DNA of 64,000 nt. Origin: Dryocola boscaweniae. GTDB lineage: Bacteria > Pseudomonadota > Gammaproteobacteria > Enterobacterales > Enterobacteriaceae. The translations under genes and the position numbers were made by a program. The notes beneath the pieces were generated by a model, which saw nothing but the letters and a program-made list of their open reading frames with translations, was not told where the DNA came from and did not search any database. The stretch is from positions 62,001 to 126,000 of the forward strand of contig NZ_JALHAP010000081.1 in NCBI RefSeq assembly GCF_025215095.1, given 5' to 3'. Below are positions 8,569 to 17,937 of the stretch, in pieces (the stretch's first letter is position 1; each line of letters opens with the position of its first letter).

Positions 8569-10419
8569 TTAAGCATTTTCCTTCTGGAATAACGCCTTAT
8601 CCCGCAATACATGTTCATTACCGCGACGGCGTGTAAAGCCGATCCTGTCGAAATATTCCAGAATTTGTATGGCGAGCTTGCGGCCGACGCCCAGCCGGTC
8701 ACGGAAATCTGCCGCGCTGGTTGCGCCCTGCGTTTGATCCAACTCGCGGATCAAATTAGCAAATGCCTGAATCCGATCGTTACGGTAATAACGATCTTTT
8801 AAGATCGCCGTCACCAGACCGAGCTGAGCGGCAAAGCGCAGCAGTTGGCGAACCAGTTGCTCATCCTGTTTAATTTCCGCTGCCAGGTCGCGCACCCACC
8901 AGGGGTCGTCACCAAACAGACTGTCGATTCTCTCCCATATCGCCTGCTGATCCGCTGAAAAACCGGGGCTATGGTCGGGCAGATGCAGCCAGCCCTGGCG
9001 GCTGATGATTGCGCCTTCACGGCGCATTTTTTCGATAAGCGCCAGCACCAGCGGTTCGTCTTCAGCCGGCAGCGCCATGCGGCGCAGGCGTTCGCGTCCA
9101 GGGCCTGGCTGATCGTCATGCTGCTGATGGTAGCGCGCAAGCGTATCAAGGAGTTTTTGCCGCCAGCGGGCGGCGACTTCGTCGCTCAGCAGGTTATCTC
9201 CCGCCTGCAAGTAACCCGGTTTCGCCAGCAGCTTCTGCAGGCCGCTGCCGGTGAGCTGGCGCGCCCAGGCAAAGGCTGGCAGGGATACCGCGCCGCGCTG
9301 TAAATGTAAGTCCAGAACCTGCGGGTCGCCGCTGGTTTGCTCAAGACGATGAAGCCATTCAAGATAAGCGGGCTGACGTTTGCCGCGGCGTGGAGCGTGC
9401 AGAAGAAGCGTTCGCGCGCCGGCAAGCGTGACGCGTGCGGCTATATCGCGCAGCACAAGTCGGTCATTTTCCGCCAGCCACAGCGGCACATCCAGCACCA
9501 GTTCAGCCAGCTCGCCCTCAAGCAGAGAAACTCGGCCGGTAACGTGGCTTGCAGCGTGATGAATGTGCAGCGGCTGCCATTGTTGTAGCGGCGAATGAGC
9601 CTGAAGCTGAACGATAACGCGTTCCACTGGCTGCAGCGGTTTTTCCGTAAGCAACCAGTCGCCGCGGCTGATATCCGATTTTTCAGCGTCACCGCTAATA
9701 TTGAGCGCGATACGTTGCCCGGCAAAGGCGGTGTCTGTCGGCTGGTTTTGCGCATGCAGGCCGCGCACGCGCATAGGTTTATCCGCTCCGGTTAACCACA
9801 GGGTATCGCCAACCTTCACCTCGCCGCTCAGCGCCGTGCCTGTTACTACCAGACCTGCGCCTTTAACAGTGAAAGCGCGATCGATCGCCAGGCGGAAGCG
9901 GTGCTGACGAGGATGCGGGCGTTCCGGAAGCTTTTGTAAATGGCTGCGCAGTTCGGCAATGCCTTTTCCTGCTGTGGCAGCGGTAACGAAGATTTTTGCA
10001 TCCTGCCAGCCCGCTTCGCTGAGCATCGCCTGAACCGCTTCTCGCACTTCTTCAATACGCGTTTCGCTGACGCGGTCTGCTTTGGTCAGCGCGACGGTAA
10101 TGGCAGGTTTGCCAGTCAGTTGCAAAATGGCGAGATGTTCGCGAGTTTGCGCCATCACGCCGTCATCGCAGGCCACGACCAGCAGAGCGTGATCGATGCC
10201 GCCCACGCCCGCCAGCATATTAGCGAGAAATTTTTCGTGCCCCGGCACGTCGATAAAGCCGATGATTCGTCCGTCCGGCTGCGGCCAGTAGGCGTAGCCG
10301 AGGTCGATGGTCATGCCGCGTTTTTTCTCTTCCGGCAGGCGATCCGCGTTAACGCCCGTCAGGGCCTGCAACAGCGTCGTTTTTCCGTGGTCCACGTGTC
10401 CGGCGGTGGCGATAATCAT
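8569..10419 (-). CDS. selB: selenocysteine-specific elongation factor SelB
   Basis: A 616-residue translational GTPase that carries selenocysteyl-tRNA to UGA codons marked by an mRNA SECIS hairpin. The G domain shows the P-loop GHVDHGKTT at 7-15, a switch region [23 protein letters not shown] at 57-64 and the guanine-specifying TKAD near 111-114. EF-Tu-like beta barrels follow, and the C-terminal third contains the four winged helices that bind the SECIS, ending in [20 protein letters not shown]. Length agrees with E. coli SelB (614). Its ATG overlaps the selA stop by four bases (10416-10419), the standard coupled selA-selB operon. Selenoproteins such as formate dehydrogenases must lie elsewhere in the genome. 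Confidence 0.97.
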   Translation of the reverse strand: MIIATAGHVDHGKTTLLQALTGVNADRLPEEKKRGMTIDLGYAYWPQPDGRIIGFIDVPGHEKFLANMLAGVGGIDHALLVVACDDGVMAQTREHLAILQLTGKPAITVALTKADRVSETRIEEVREAVQAMLSEAGWQDAKIFVTAATAGKGIAELRSHLQKLPERPHPRQHRFRLAIDRAFTVKGAGLVVTGTALSGEVKVGDTLWLTGADKPMRVRGLHAQNQPTDTAFAGQRIALNISGDAEKSDISRGDWLLTEKPLQPVERVIVQLQAHSPLQQWQPLHIHHAASHVTGRVSLLEGELAELVLDVPLWLAENDRLVLRDIAARVTLAGARTLLLHAPRRGKRQPAYLEWLHRLEQTSGDPQVLDLHLQRGAVSLPAFAWARQLTGSGLQKLLAKPGYLQAGDNLLSDEVAARWRQKLLDTLARYHQQHDDQPGPGRERLRRMALPAEDEPLVLALIEKMRREGAIISRQGWLHLPDHSPGFSADQQAIWERIDSLFGDDPWWVRDLAAEIKQDEQLVRQLLRFAAQLGLVTAILKDRYYRNDRIQAFANLIRELDQTQGATSAADFRDRLGVGRKLAIQILEYFDRIGFTRRRGNEHVLRDKALFQKENA

Positions 10420-11807
10420 TGGGTCAGCATCTCCATGAAGCCAGCTTCATCTTCGAGGCAGCGTAAATCCAGCCACAGGCGTCCGTCGCTGATGCGGCCG
10501 ATGACCGGTTTGCGTTGCTCACGCAGGCGCTGCGTTAACGCATTAAGCGTGACCCCGCGGCCATCTTTTGGCGTAAAGGTGATGGCGGCGCTCGGCAGCC
10601 TGTCGACCGGCAAAGAACCGCTGCCGATTTGCGATAAGCAGGGTTCTACGCGCACCTCAAACTGTTCGCCAAAATGAGTCTGCAACGCAGGAAAAAGACG
10701 CTGTGCTTGTTTGCTGATGGACGTTGCATCTCGGGTTAGCAGGCGCAGCGTCGGCAATCTTTCAACCAGGGTTTCCGGGTGCTGATACAGGCGCAGCGTG
10801 GCTTCCAGCGCTGCCAGCGTCATTTTATCGGCGCGCAGGGCACGCTTGAGCGGATGGCTTTGAATGCGGGCGATAAGCTCTTTTTTGCCAACGATAATCC
10901 CCGCCTGCGGGCCGCCGAGCAGTTTATCTCCTGAGAAGCTCACCAGGCTTACGCCAGCCGCAAGCATCTGCTTCGGCATCGGTTCCGGCGGCAATCCCCA
11001 CTGGCTGAGGTCGACAAGCGAGCCGCTTCCCAAATCGCTGATTACCGGAACGTTCAGTTCGTTACCCAGTTCGGCCAGCTCTGCCTCGGACACCGTTTTG
11101 GTAAAGCCTTCAATCTGATAATTGCTGGTATGCACCTTCATCAGCAGCGCGACGTTTCCGTCAACGGTCGCCTTGCGATAATCTTTCAGGTGCGTGCGGT
11201 TAGTGGTGCCGACTTCGACGAGGCGGCAGCCGGCCTGGCGCATCACGTCAGGAATGCGGAACGCGCCGCCGATTTCTACCAGTTCGCCACGCGAGACAAC
11301 GACTTCGCCGCCATCCGCACAGGCCGCCAGCATTAACAGTACCGCCGCCGCGTTGTTATTGACGATGCAGGCGTCTTCCGCACCTGTTAGCTCGCACAGC
11401 AGGTCCGCCAGCGCCCGGTCGCGGTGTCCGCGTGCTGCGCCATCGAGATTGTATTCCAGCGTAATCGGGGAGCGCATCACCTGAGCGACAGCTTCAACGG
11501 CGGCTTCAGCCTGCAAAGCACGTCCCAGGTTGGTATGCAGCACGGTGCCGGTCAGGTTAAAGACCGGCTGCAATGCGCTGCGCTGGTTTGCCTCAAGTTT
11601 TTGCTTCGCCTGAGCTGCCCAATCCTCGTTCCACGGCGGCAATGTTTCCTGCAAACGGATGTGCTCGCGCGCATCATCAAGCATTTCGCGCAGGGTGCTG
11701 ACCACGCGGGAATGGCCGAATTCATGCAGCAGGGCGCTGAAAGATGCGTCACGCAGCAGGCGGTCTGTCGCCGGAAGTTGGCTATACAAAGTACGATGAG
11801 AGGTCAT
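10416..11807 (-). CDS. selA: L-seryl-tRNA(Sec) selenium transferase SelA
   Basis: A 463-residue PLP enzyme that converts seryl-tRNA(Sec) to selenocysteyl-tRNA(Sec) using selenophosphate; the family enzyme is a homodecamer. The length matches E. coli. The cofactor lysine is K295 in [14 protein letters not shown], and the motifs [14 protein letters not shown] (84-97), [16 protein letters not shown] (148-158), [15 protein letters not shown] and ISDLGSGSL are all intact. It is the first gene of the operon, with selB translationally coupled by a four-base overlap. The short space upstream (11808-11877) also holds a hairpin that ends yibF, so the sel promoter must lie there or sel is read through from yibF. 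Confidence 0.97.
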   Translation of the reverse strand: MTSHRTLYSQLPATDRLLRDASFSALLHEFGHSRVVSTLREMLDDAREHIRLQETLPPWNEDWAAQAKQKLEANQRSALQPVFNLTGTVLHTNLGRALQAEAAVEAVAQVMRSPITLEYNLDGAARGHRDRALADLLCELTGAEDACIVNNNAAAVLLMLAACADGGEVVVSRGELVEIGGAFRIPDVMRQAGCRLVEVGTTNRTHLKDYRKATVDGNVALLMKVHTSNYQIEGFTKTVSEAELAELGNELNVPVISDLGSGSLVDLSQWGLPPEPMPKQMLAAGVSLVSFSGDKLLGGPQAGIIVGKKELIARIQSHPLKRALRADKMTLAALEATLRLYQHPETLVERLPTLRLLTRDATSISKQAQRLFPALQTHFGEQFEVRVEPCLSQIGSGSLPVDRLPSAAITFTPKDGRGVTLNALTQRLREQRKPVIGRISDGRLWLDLRCLEDEAGFMEMLTQ

Positions 11808-11844
11808 GGCAAGCCGTGAGAGTTGAGGAATTTTGCGTTAGTTT

Positions 11845-11866
11845 ACAGGGGGAGCAAGCCCCCTGT
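11845..11866 (-). terminator. hairpin between yibF and selA
   Basis: A perfect 8-bp stem (ACAGGGGG with CCCCCTGT) and a 6-base loop lie just downstream of yibF on the minus strand. No T-run follows, so it may only attenuate or protect the transcript end. Confidence 0.45.
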
Positions 11867-11877
11867 CGTGGGGGAGA

Positions 11878-12486
11878 TCATGACTTAGGCGGTTCGGTGC
11901 GGGCAAAGCTTTCGCGCTGGAAAAGTTCTTCCACCAGTTTGACGAGATGCGGACGGTCAACGCACCAGCCAGGAGAAACGCGGCGAAAATTGAGGTAGCC
12001 CACGGCGCAGGCCACGGCAATGTTCGCAACGGTTAGCGGTTCGGCGGATAGCGTTTTGTCTGCGGCGAATTGTTCAAGCATGTCCAGCCCGCGGCTGATT
12101 TTTTCCCGCTGGCGCAGCAGCTCGATTTCTGACTGCTGAGCGGGCGGGCGCTGCTGTTCACGGACTGAAACGAGCGCAGCATCCATTATGCCGTCCGCCA
12201 GGGCTTCCAGTTGGCGCATTTTCAGCGCGGCTTTTGGTTCGCGAGGGATAAGCGCGGGCGCAATGTCGAGAAGTTCGAGGTATTCCGCAATAACCGGCGA
12301 GTCGAACCAGTGTTCATCGTCGCTTGTTACCAGCGCGGGCACTTTCCCGAGCGGATTGTAATGCGGCGCGTTGCTTTCGGTTGTCCACGGGTTGTCATTC
12401 ACAAATTCAAAAGTAATGCCTTTCTCCAGCAGGATGACCGAAATTTTGCGTACGTACGGGCTGGTGTAATTGCCGATCAGTTTCAT
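11878..12486 (-). CDS. yibF: glutathione S-transferase-like protein YibF
   Basis: A 202-residue GST-fold protein. The N-terminal thioredoxin-like domain begins [14 protein letters not shown] and contains the glutathione-site segment [10 protein letters not shown] and [11 protein letters not shown]; the all-helical C-terminal domain includes [22 protein letters not shown] and ends FARTEPPKS, as in E. coli YibF. Its substrate and physiological role are not established. The start is taken at 12486 to match the family N-terminus; an ATG four codons earlier (12498) is also open, and neither has a strong ribosome site. It lies upstream of selA on the same strand and divergent from mtlA across a 470-base region. 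Confidence 0.88.
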   Translation of the reverse strand: MKLIGNYTSPYVRKISVILLEKGITFEFVNDNPWTTESNAPHYNPLGKVPALVTSDDEHWFDSPVIAEYLELLDIAPALIPREPKAALKMRQLEALADGIMDAALVSVREQQRPPAQQSEIELLRQREKISRGLDMLEQFAADKTLSAEPLTVANIAVACAVGYLNFRRVSPGWCVDRPHLVKLVEELFQRESFARTEPPKS

Positions 12487-12641
12487 TACATCGTCCATTT
12501 TTAGCCAACAAGAGATAAGTATGGATCAGGATGGGTGAAAAGGCAGCGTCAGGAAAACATGTAATAAAGTTACATCCGGAAACTATCGCAGCGGCGCAGG
12601 TTGCCCTGGATCACACTCGGAAAATTCTGATGAAAATACTT

Positions 12642-12657
12642 TGTGATGTAAGTCACA
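12642..12657. promoter_or_regulatory. CRP box 1, mtl control region
   Basis: TGTGA-N6-TCACA, a perfect match to the CRP half-sites. One of four in the 473 bases between yibF and mtlA (12487-12959); the E. coli mtl promoter is known for an unusual number of CRP sites. Confidence 0.75.
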
Positions 12658-12685
12658 AATAAATAACAAACCCGAAAAGGATAAA

Positions 12686-12701
12686 TGTGATTTTCATCAC
12701 A
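12686..12701. promoter_or_regulatory. CRP box 2, mtl control region
   Basis: TGTGA-TTTTCA-TCACA, a perfect CRP palindrome, 44 bases from box 1 measured start to start. Confidence 0.8.
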
Positions 12702-12758
12702 AATAACCTCAATCTTCGGTTAAAAGGTTATCACTGTATTATTTTTACACGGCAATTT

Positions 12759-12774
12759 TGTGAGGATGATCACG
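12759..12774. promoter_or_regulatory. CRP box 3, mtl control region
   Basis: TGTGA-GGATGA-TCACG, one mismatch to the consensus half-sites. Confidence 0.6.
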
Positions 12775-12802
12775 GAGTAAGGCCCCTTATTCCCTAATTA
12801 TT

Positions 12803-12818
12803 AGTGATCTATGTCACA
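12803..12818. promoter_or_regulatory. CRP box 4, mtl control region
   Basis: AGTGA-TCTATG-TCACA, one mismatch to the half-sites and nearest to mtlA. Confidence 0.6.
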
Positions 12819-12959
12819 TTAATTCCCGCCCGCTGGACAGCTTAACGATCACGTGCCAGATTCGCCTCACTTAAAGCATCTGGCAGGCTTCTCTGCCGCC
12901 ACGTTAACAATAAACCTCGGGCTGCTCTCCAGCGCGTAAACACAACAAGGGGTGTGCGT

Positions 12960-14879
12960 ATGTCATCCGATATCAAGATCAGAGTGCAAAGCTTTGGTCG
13001 TTTCCTCAGCAATATGGTAATGCCTAACATCGGCGCATTTATTGCCTGGGGTATTATCACAGCGTTATTTATTCCCACCGGATGGTTGCCAAGTGAGACG
13101 CTGGCGAAACTGGTAGGCCCGATGATCACCTATCTGCTGCCGCTGCTCATCGGTTATACCGGTGGTCGCTTAATCGGCGGCGACCGTGGTGGCGTGGTTG
13201 GCGCTATCACCACGATGGGGGTTATCGTCGGCGCGGATATGCCGATGTTCCTCGGCGCGATGATTGCCGGTCCTCTGGGCGGCTGGGCGATTAAACATTT
13301 CGACGCCTGGGTAGACGGTAAAATTAAATCCGGCTTTGAAATGCTGGTGAACAACTTCTCCGCTGGCATCATCGGGATGATCCTGGCGATTCTGGCGTTC
13401 ATGGGCATCGGCCCGGCTGTTGAAGTGCTCTCCAAAATTCTGGCGGCGGGCGTTAACTTCATGGTTGTCCATGACATGCTGCCGCTGGCTTCTATCTTCG
13501 TCGAACCGGCGAAAATCCTGTTCCTCAATAACGCAATCAACCACGGTATCTTCTCGCCGCTGGGTATTCAGCAGTCCCACGAACTGGGCAAATCAATCTT
13601 CTTCCTGATTGAAGCAAACCCGGGTCCGGGTATGGGCGTGCTGATGGCGTACATGTTCTTCGGTCGTGGCAACGCTAAGCAGTCTGCGGGCGGCGCGGCA
13701 ATCATCCACTTCCTGGGCGGTATCCACGAAATTTACTTCCCGTATGTGCTGATGAACCCACGTCTGATCCTGGCCGTTATCCTCGGCGGTATGACCGGCG
13801 TATTCACGCTGACCATCCTGAACGGCGGCCTGGTTTCACCTGCTTCTCCGGGTTCTATCCTTGCGGTACTGGCGATGACGCCAAAAGGCGCTTACTTCGC
13901 TAACATCGCAGCCATTATTGCAGCGACGGCGGTTTCCTTCGTGGTCTCAGCAATCCTGCTGAAAACCAGCAAGGTGAAAGAAGAAGACGACATCGAAGTG
14001 GCGGCTCGCCGAATGGCTGAGATGAAAGCGCAATCTAAAGGCGGTACGGCTCCGCTGGCCGTGGGCGCTGGTCTGTCTAACGATCTGAGCCACGTGCGTA
14101 AAATCATCGTAGCTTGCGACGCCGGTATGGGTTCAAGCGCAATGGGCGCGGGCGTTCTGCGTAAGAAAGTGGGCGACGCGGGCCTGAAAAATATCTCCGT
14201 CACCAACTGCGCGATTAACAGCCTGCCGGACGACGTTGACCTGGTCATTACGCACCGCGACCTGACCGAGCGTGCTATGCGCCAGGTGCCTCAGGCGCAG
14301 CATATCTCTCTGACCAACTTCCTCGACAGCAGCCTGTATTCCAACCTGACCGAGCGTCTGGTGGCTTCACAGAACCTGAGTGAGAAAGAAGTGAAGGTGA
14401 TGAGCAGCCTGGAAGACAGCTTTGTCGCAAGCGAAGAAGGGCTGTTCCGCCTCGGCGCTGGCAATATCTTCCTTGGCCTGACCGCAGCGACCAAAGAAGA
14501 AGCGATTCGTTTTGCCGGTGAGCAACTGGTAAACGGCGGTTATGTGCAGCCTGAATATGTGGATGCGATGTTCGAGCGTGAAAAACTGACCCCAACTTAT
14601 CTGGGCGAAGGTATCGCAGTTCCACACGGCACCGTTGAAGCAAAAGATCGCGTGCTGAAAACCGGCATCGTCTTCTGCCAGTACCCGGCGGGCGTACACT
14701 TCGGCGAAGAGCCGGAAGATATGGCGCGTCTGGTTATCGGTATTGCTGCCCGCAATAACGAACACATCCAGGTTATCACCAGCCTGACTAACGCGCTGGA
14801 TGATGAGTCTGTGATTGAGCGTCTGGCGAATACGACCAGCGTACAGGAAGTGCTCGACCTGCTGGCCGGTAAAAAGTAA
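12960..14879 (+). CDS. mtlA: mannitol-specific PTS enzyme IICBA, MtlA
   Basis: A 639-residue phosphotransferase-system transporter that takes up mannitol and releases mannitol 1-phosphate inside. The membrane IIC domain (about 1-340) includes the substrate-region GGIHEIYFPY. The IIB domain carries the phosphocysteine C386 in VACDAGMGSSAMG, and the C-terminal IIA domain the phosphohistidine H556 in AVPHGTVEAK. All three domains are in one chain, as in E. coli. The linker between IIB and IIA (about 465-490) diverges most. The ATG at 12960 is chosen over the GTG six bases earlier because AAGGGG lies at the right distance and the product starts MSSDIK as in the family. mtlD and mtlR follow; four CRP boxes precede it. 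Confidence 0.97.
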   Translation: MSSDIKIRVQSFGRFLSNMVMPNIGAFIAWGIITALFIPTGWLPSETLAKLVGPMITYLLPLLIGYTGGRLIGGDRGGVVGAITTMGVIVGADMPMFLGAMIAGPLGGWAIKHFDAWVDGKIKSGFEMLVNNFSAGIIGMILAILAFMGIGPAVEVLSKILAAGVNFMVVHDMLPLASIFVEPAKILFLNNAINHGIFSPLGIQQSHELGKSIFFLIEANPGPGMGVLMAYMFFGRGNAKQSAGGAAIIHFLGGIHEIYFPYVLMNPRLILAVILGGMTGVFTLTILNGGLVSPASPGSILAVLAMTPKGAYFANIAAIIAATAVSFVVSAILLKTSKVKEEDDIEVAARRMAEMKAQSKGGTAPLAVGAGLSNDLSHVRKIIVACDAGMGSSAMGAGVLRKKVGDAGLKNISVTNCAINSLPDDVDLVITHRDLTERAMRQVPQAQHISLTNFLDSSLYSNLTERLVASQNLSEKEVKVMSSLEDSFVASEEGLFRLGAGNIFLGLTAATKEEAIRFAGEQLVNGGYVQPEYVDAMFEREKLTPTYLGEGIAVPHGTVEAKDRVLKTGIVFCQYPAGVHFGEEPEDMARLVIGIAARNNEHIQVITSLTNALDDESVIERLANTTSVQEVLDLLAGKK

Positions 14880-14891
14880 GTCACGGAAGCG

Positions 14892-14951
14892 GCGGGTGGC
14901 GCTCCCGCTTACCCGCCCTACGTAGGGTGGATAAGCGAAGCGTCATCCACC
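14892..14951. repeat. REP/BIME-like pair between mtlA and mtlD
   Basis: Two facing units: GCGGGTGGCGCTCCC then GCTTACCCGCCCTAC (14892-14921), and GTAGGGTGGATAAGCG then AAGCGTCATCCACC (14922-14951). It begins 13 bases after the mtlA stop and may stabilise mtlA mRNA relative to mtlD. Confidence 0.75.
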
Positions 14952-14958
14952 GGGCTTT

Positions 14959-15025
14959 CCCTCTCCCTATGGGGAGAGGGCTCGGGTGAGGGTCGTTATA
15001 GCAAACGATCTTTCACCCCAGCCCT
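14959..15025. repeat. G/C-rich inverted repeat of a second family
   Basis: A perfect 9-bp hairpin (CCCTCTCCC with GGGAGAGGG, 14959-14980) is followed by a longer imperfect inverted repeat, in which GAGGGCTCGGGTGAGGGTCG (14976 onward) faces CGATCTTTCACCCCAGCCCTC (ending 15025). Similar elements are common between genes in enterics. It ends 33 bases before mtlD, so it could affect coupling of mtlD to mtlA. Confidence 0.6.
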
Positions 15026-15058
15026 CTCGGGTGATTCAAATTTAAGAAGGTGACAGAC

Positions 15059-16207
15059 ATGAAAGCATTACATTTTGGCGCAGGTAATATCGGACGTGGC
15101 TTTATCGGCAAACTGCTGGCGGACGCAGGCATTCAGCTTACGTTTGCCGATGTGAATCAGGTTGTGCTGGACGCACTTAATGCGCGCCACAGCTATCAGG
15201 TACACGTGGTTGGCGAGCAGGAGCAGGTCGATACCGTTTCCAACGTGAATGCCGTTAGCAGCATCGGCGACGAGGTTATCGACCTGATTGCCGAAGTGGA
15301 TCTGGTCACCACCGCCGTCGGGCCAGTCGTGCTGGAACGTATCGCGCCATCCGTAGCGAAAGGCCTGGTGCTGCGCCGCGCAAACGGCAACGAAAAGCCG
15401 CTTAATATCATCGCCTGTGAAAATATGGTGCGCGGCACCTCGCAGTTAAAAGCGCACGTATTGAAAGCGCTGCCGGAAGACGACCAGGCGTGGGTTGAAG
15501 AGCACGTTGGCTTTGTGGATTCCGCCGTTGACCGCATCGTGCCGCCGTCAGCATCCGCAACCAACGACCCGCTGGAAGTCACCGTTGAAACCTTCAGCGA
15601 ATGGATTGTTGATAAAACCCAGTTTAAAGGCGAGCTGCCGAACATTGCCGGCATGGAGCTGACGGATAATCTGATGGCGTTTGTCGAACGTAAACTCTTC
15701 ACGCTGAATACCGGGCATGCTATAACCGCCTACCTCGGCCAACTGGCCGGTCACCAGACCATTCGCGATGCGATTCTGGATGAAAAAATCCGCGCCGTGG
15801 TGAAAGGGGCGATGGATGAGAGCGGCGCGGTGCTGATCAAACGTTACGGCTTTGATGCCGATAAGCACGCGGCCTACATCCAGAAAATCCTCGGCCGTTT
15901 TGAAAACCCGTATCTGAAAGACGATGTGGAGCGCGTTGGCCGTCAGCCGCTGCGTAAATTAAGCGCGGGCGACCGCCTGATTAAGCCGCTGCTCGGTACG
16001 CTCGAATACGATTTGCCGCACGCAAACTTAGTTGAAGGGATTGCTGCTGCCATGCATTACCGCAGCGAGCAGGATCCGCAGGCTCAGGAACTGGTTGCAT
16101 TACTGACCCAAACGGGTCCGCAGGCAACGCTTGCGCAGGTTTCTGGCCTTGATGCAAACAGCGACGTGGTCGCTCAAGCGGTGAAAGCTTATAACGCAAA
16201 AGCGTAA
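15059..16207 (+). CDS. mtlD: mannitol-1-phosphate 5-dehydrogenase MtlD
   Basis: A 382-residue NAD-dependent dehydrogenase that oxidises mannitol 1-phosphate to fructose 6-phosphate, feeding glycolysis. Length equals the E. coli enzyme. The N-terminal Rossmann motif [10 protein letters not shown] is at 5-14, and the C-terminal helical domain of the long-chain polyol dehydrogenase family carries [11 protein letters not shown] and the [12 protein letters not shown] segment that contributes to the active site. The ATG at 15059 follows AGAAGGTG; a GTG nine bases upstream is in frame but overlaps that site. It is the second gene of mtlADR, separated from mtlA by two repeat elements. Confidence 0.97.
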   Translation: MKALHFGAGNIGRGFIGKLLADAGIQLTFADVNQVVLDALNARHSYQVHVVGEQEQVDTVSNVNAVSSIGDEVIDLIAEVDLVTTAVGPVVLERIAPSVAKGLVLRRANGNEKPLNIIACENMVRGTSQLKAHVLKALPEDDQAWVEEHVGFVDSAVDRIVPPSASATNDPLEVTVETFSEWIVDKTQFKGELPNIAGMELTDNLMAFVERKLFTLNTGHAITAYLGQLAGHQTIRDAILDEKIRAVVKGAMDESGAVLIKRYGFDADKHAAYIQKILGRFENPYLKDDVERVGRQPLRKLSAGDRLIKPLLGTLEYDLPHANLVEGIAAAMHYRSEQDPQAQELVALLTQTGPQATLAQVSGLDANSDVVAQAVKAYNAKA

Positions 16208-16253
16208 TGGAGAACGGACGCGGTTATGCCGCGTCCAACACTAAATTTCAGTG

Positions 16254-16793
16254 ATGCAGGCAAAGATGGAAGAAACACAGGCCTTTGAAAACCGAGTGCT
16301 TGAGCGTCTGAATGCCGGCAAAACCGTCAGAAGCCTGCTAATTGCCGCCGTTGAGCTTCTCACCGAAGCGGTAAATATCCTGGTGCTTCAGGTATTCCGT
16401 AAAGACGATTATGCGGTGAAATATGCCGTTGAGCCCTTGCTGGACGGGGATGGCCCGCTGGGCGATCTCTCGGTGCGCATGAAGCTTATCTACGGGCTTG
16501 GCGTTTTGAATCGCGCCGAATACGAAGATTGCGAATTGCTGATGGCGCTGCGCGAAGAGCTTAACCACGACGGCAACGAATACAATTTTACCGATGACGA
16601 AATCCTCGGGCCCTTTGGCGAACTGCACTGCGTTGCGGCTTTTCCGCCTGCGCCAACAATTGTCGACGGCGGCGATCCTGAGCTGCAGGCCATGCAGAGG
16701 CAGCGCTACCAGCAAATCGTCCGTTCAACGATGGTGCTTTCCCTGACCGAGCTGATCTCCAGGATCAGCCTAAAAAAAGCCTTCCAGAAATAG
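16254..16793 (+). CDS. mtlR: mannitol operon repressor MtlR
   Basis: About 179 residues, all-helical, matching MtlR, which represses mtl transcription; the family has no classical DNA-binding motif. Conserved blocks are FENRVLERLNAGKTVRSL, LQVFRKDDYAVKYAVEPLLDGDGPLGDLSVR, ALREELNHDGNEY and DDEILGPFGELHCVAA, ending LISRISLKKAFQK. The E. coli protein has about 16 more N-terminal residues; here an in-frame stop at 16242-16244 prevents that extension. Possible starts are GTG 16251, ATG 16254 and ATG 16266; the last has AGG five bases upstream and may be the true one. It lies 46 bases after mtlD, in the same operon. Confidence 0.93.
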   Translation: MQAKMEETQAFENRVLERLNAGKTVRSLLIAAVELLTEAVNILVLQVFRKDDYAVKYAVEPLLDGDGPLGDLSVRMKLIYGLGVLNRAEYEDCELLMALREELNHDGNEYNFTDDEILGPFGELHCVAAFPPAPTIVDGGDPELQAMQRQRYQQIVRSTMVLSLTELISRISLKKAFQK

Positions 16794-16875
16794 TCTCATC
16801 CACAGACCCTTTTCGCCCTCTTCCACCGAATGGTGTATCCTTGCCGCAAAGCACTTTATTCACGGTTAATTAAAA

Positions 16876-17238
16876 ATGAAAGAAATCGAAAAAGCAGAAA
16901 TTAAACGTCTTAGCGATCGTCTGGACGCCATCCGCCATGAAATGCCCGAACTGCATCTGATCAACGAAGCGGAAAAATACGCCGAGCTGGAAAAAGAGAA
17001 AGCGAAGCTTGAGATTGAAATTGCCCGTCTGCAGGCGGTACGCAACCAGAAGCTGAGCAAAGAAGCGCAAAAGCTGATGGCGCTGCCGTACAAACGGCCT
17101 ATCACTAAAAAAGAACAGGCGGACATGGGCAAGCTGAAGAAAGCCGTGCGTGGCCTGGTTATCGTGCATCCAATGACGGCGTTAGGCCGCGAAATGGATC
17201 TCGAAGAGATGACCGGTTTTTCTAAGACTGAGTTTTAA
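16876..17238 (+). CDS. yibL: DUF2810 family protein YibL
   Basis: A 120-residue, highly charged protein matching YibL in full length ([20 protein letters not shown] at the start, [13 protein letters not shown] at the end). Residues 1-65 are predicted helical with heptad-like spacing, so a coiled coil is likely; the rest is rich in K. YibL has been reported as ribosome-associated in E. coli, but its function is unsettled. It follows mtlR with an 82-base gap. The small gene yibT, present between them in E. coli, is not found here. Confidence 0.9.
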   Translation: MKEIEKAEIKRLSDRLDAIRHEMPELHLINEAEKYAELEKEKAKLEIEIARLQAVRNQKLSKEAQKLMALPYKRPITKKEQADMGKLKKAVRGLVIVHPMTALGREMDLEEMTGFSKTEF

Positions 17239-17289
17239 TTCCCTTCCCCCTTGTGCCTTCTGGTCCACCCGGCCTGATTAGATTAAAAT

Positions 17290-17315
17290 AGGTATGAATC
17301 GAACGATTCATACCT
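17290..17315. promoter_or_regulatory. operator palindrome of the Phd/ParE operon
   Basis: A perfect inverted repeat of 12-bp arms (AGGTATGAATCG and CGATTCATACCT) around AA, 25 bases before the antitoxin start. Type II antitoxins commonly repress their own promoter through such sites. Confidence 0.75.
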
Positions 17316-17340
17316 GATTAAACGATCTGAGGGCGCAGCT

Positions 17341-17595
17341 ATGCTTAGTTTTACAGCCAATCAGGCTAAAACCCAGTTTGGGGAAATGATCGCTAAAGCC
17401 CAGCGTGAGCCGGTGAGCATTACCAAAAACGGCAAACCTTCCGTTGTCGTGATGTCTGTTGATGATTACAACGAACTCGAAGCGTTAAAGTTACAGCTCC
17501 TGCGCGACAGGCTCGCTCATTCCATCGCTCAGGCCCAGGCTGGTCAATTGCATGAGGGTGAAGCGGTTTTTGACGAGTTAATGAAGGATCTTTAA
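17341..17595 (+). CDS. Phd/YefM-family antitoxin
   Basis: An 84-residue antitoxin. The N-terminal half is the Phd/YefM fold (FTANQAKTQFGEMIAKAQREPVSITKNGKPSVVVMSVDDYNEL) that dimerises and binds DNA. The C-terminal half (about 50-84) is charged and helical and should wrap and neutralise the toxin. Its stop overlaps the toxin start (TAATG, one shared base), so the two are translationally coupled. The palindrome at 17290-17315 is its probable operator. The pair sits between yibL and ghrB, which are not neighbours in E. coli. Confidence 0.88.
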   Translation: MLSFTANQAKTQFGEMIAKAQREPVSITKNGKPSVVVMSVDDYNELEALKLQLLRDRLAHSIAQAQAGQLHEGEAVFDELMKDL

Positions 17596-17900
17596 TGGCT
17601 CGCTTCAAACTGACGGAAGATGCGCGGGAGGATTTGCGCGAAATAAAGGGATTTTCTCAGAAGCGGTTTGGCGCACTTGTGGCTCGGGAGTATCTGGCTG
17701 GTATGCGAGTCACCCTGCAACATCTGGCTGCCATGCCAGGCATAGGTACAGATGAGACGGCAGAGTTACTTGCTGGCGTATGGAGTTTTCCCTATATGAG
17801 CCACACGATTTACTACCAACCCGTTGCGGAAGGGATATCTGTTATCGGCATTATTCACCAGAGCAGAATGCCTGGGCTGTTACTGAAGCGTGAACGGTAA
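17595..17900 (+). CDS. ParE/RelE-family toxin
   Basis: A 101-residue protein of the ParE/RelE toxin superfamily: ARFKLTEDAREDLREIKGFSQKRFG forms the N-terminal strand and helical pair, then LQHLAAMPGIGTDE, VWSFPYMSHTIYYQP and VIGIIHQSRMPG form the core sheet. The IYY strand and the HQSRMP ending are typical of ParE rather than of RNA-cutting RelE, so DNA gyrase is the likelier target; this is inference. It is intact and coupled to the upstream antitoxin. Confidence 0.87.
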   Translation: MARFKLTEDAREDLREIKGFSQKRFGALVAREYLAGMRVTLQHLAAMPGIGTDETAELLAGVWSFPYMSHTIYYQPVAEGISVIGIIHQSRMPGLLLKRER

Positions 17901-17937
17901 AGGTTGAGCCAGCAGGCTTCCCCGCTGGCTCAAACAC

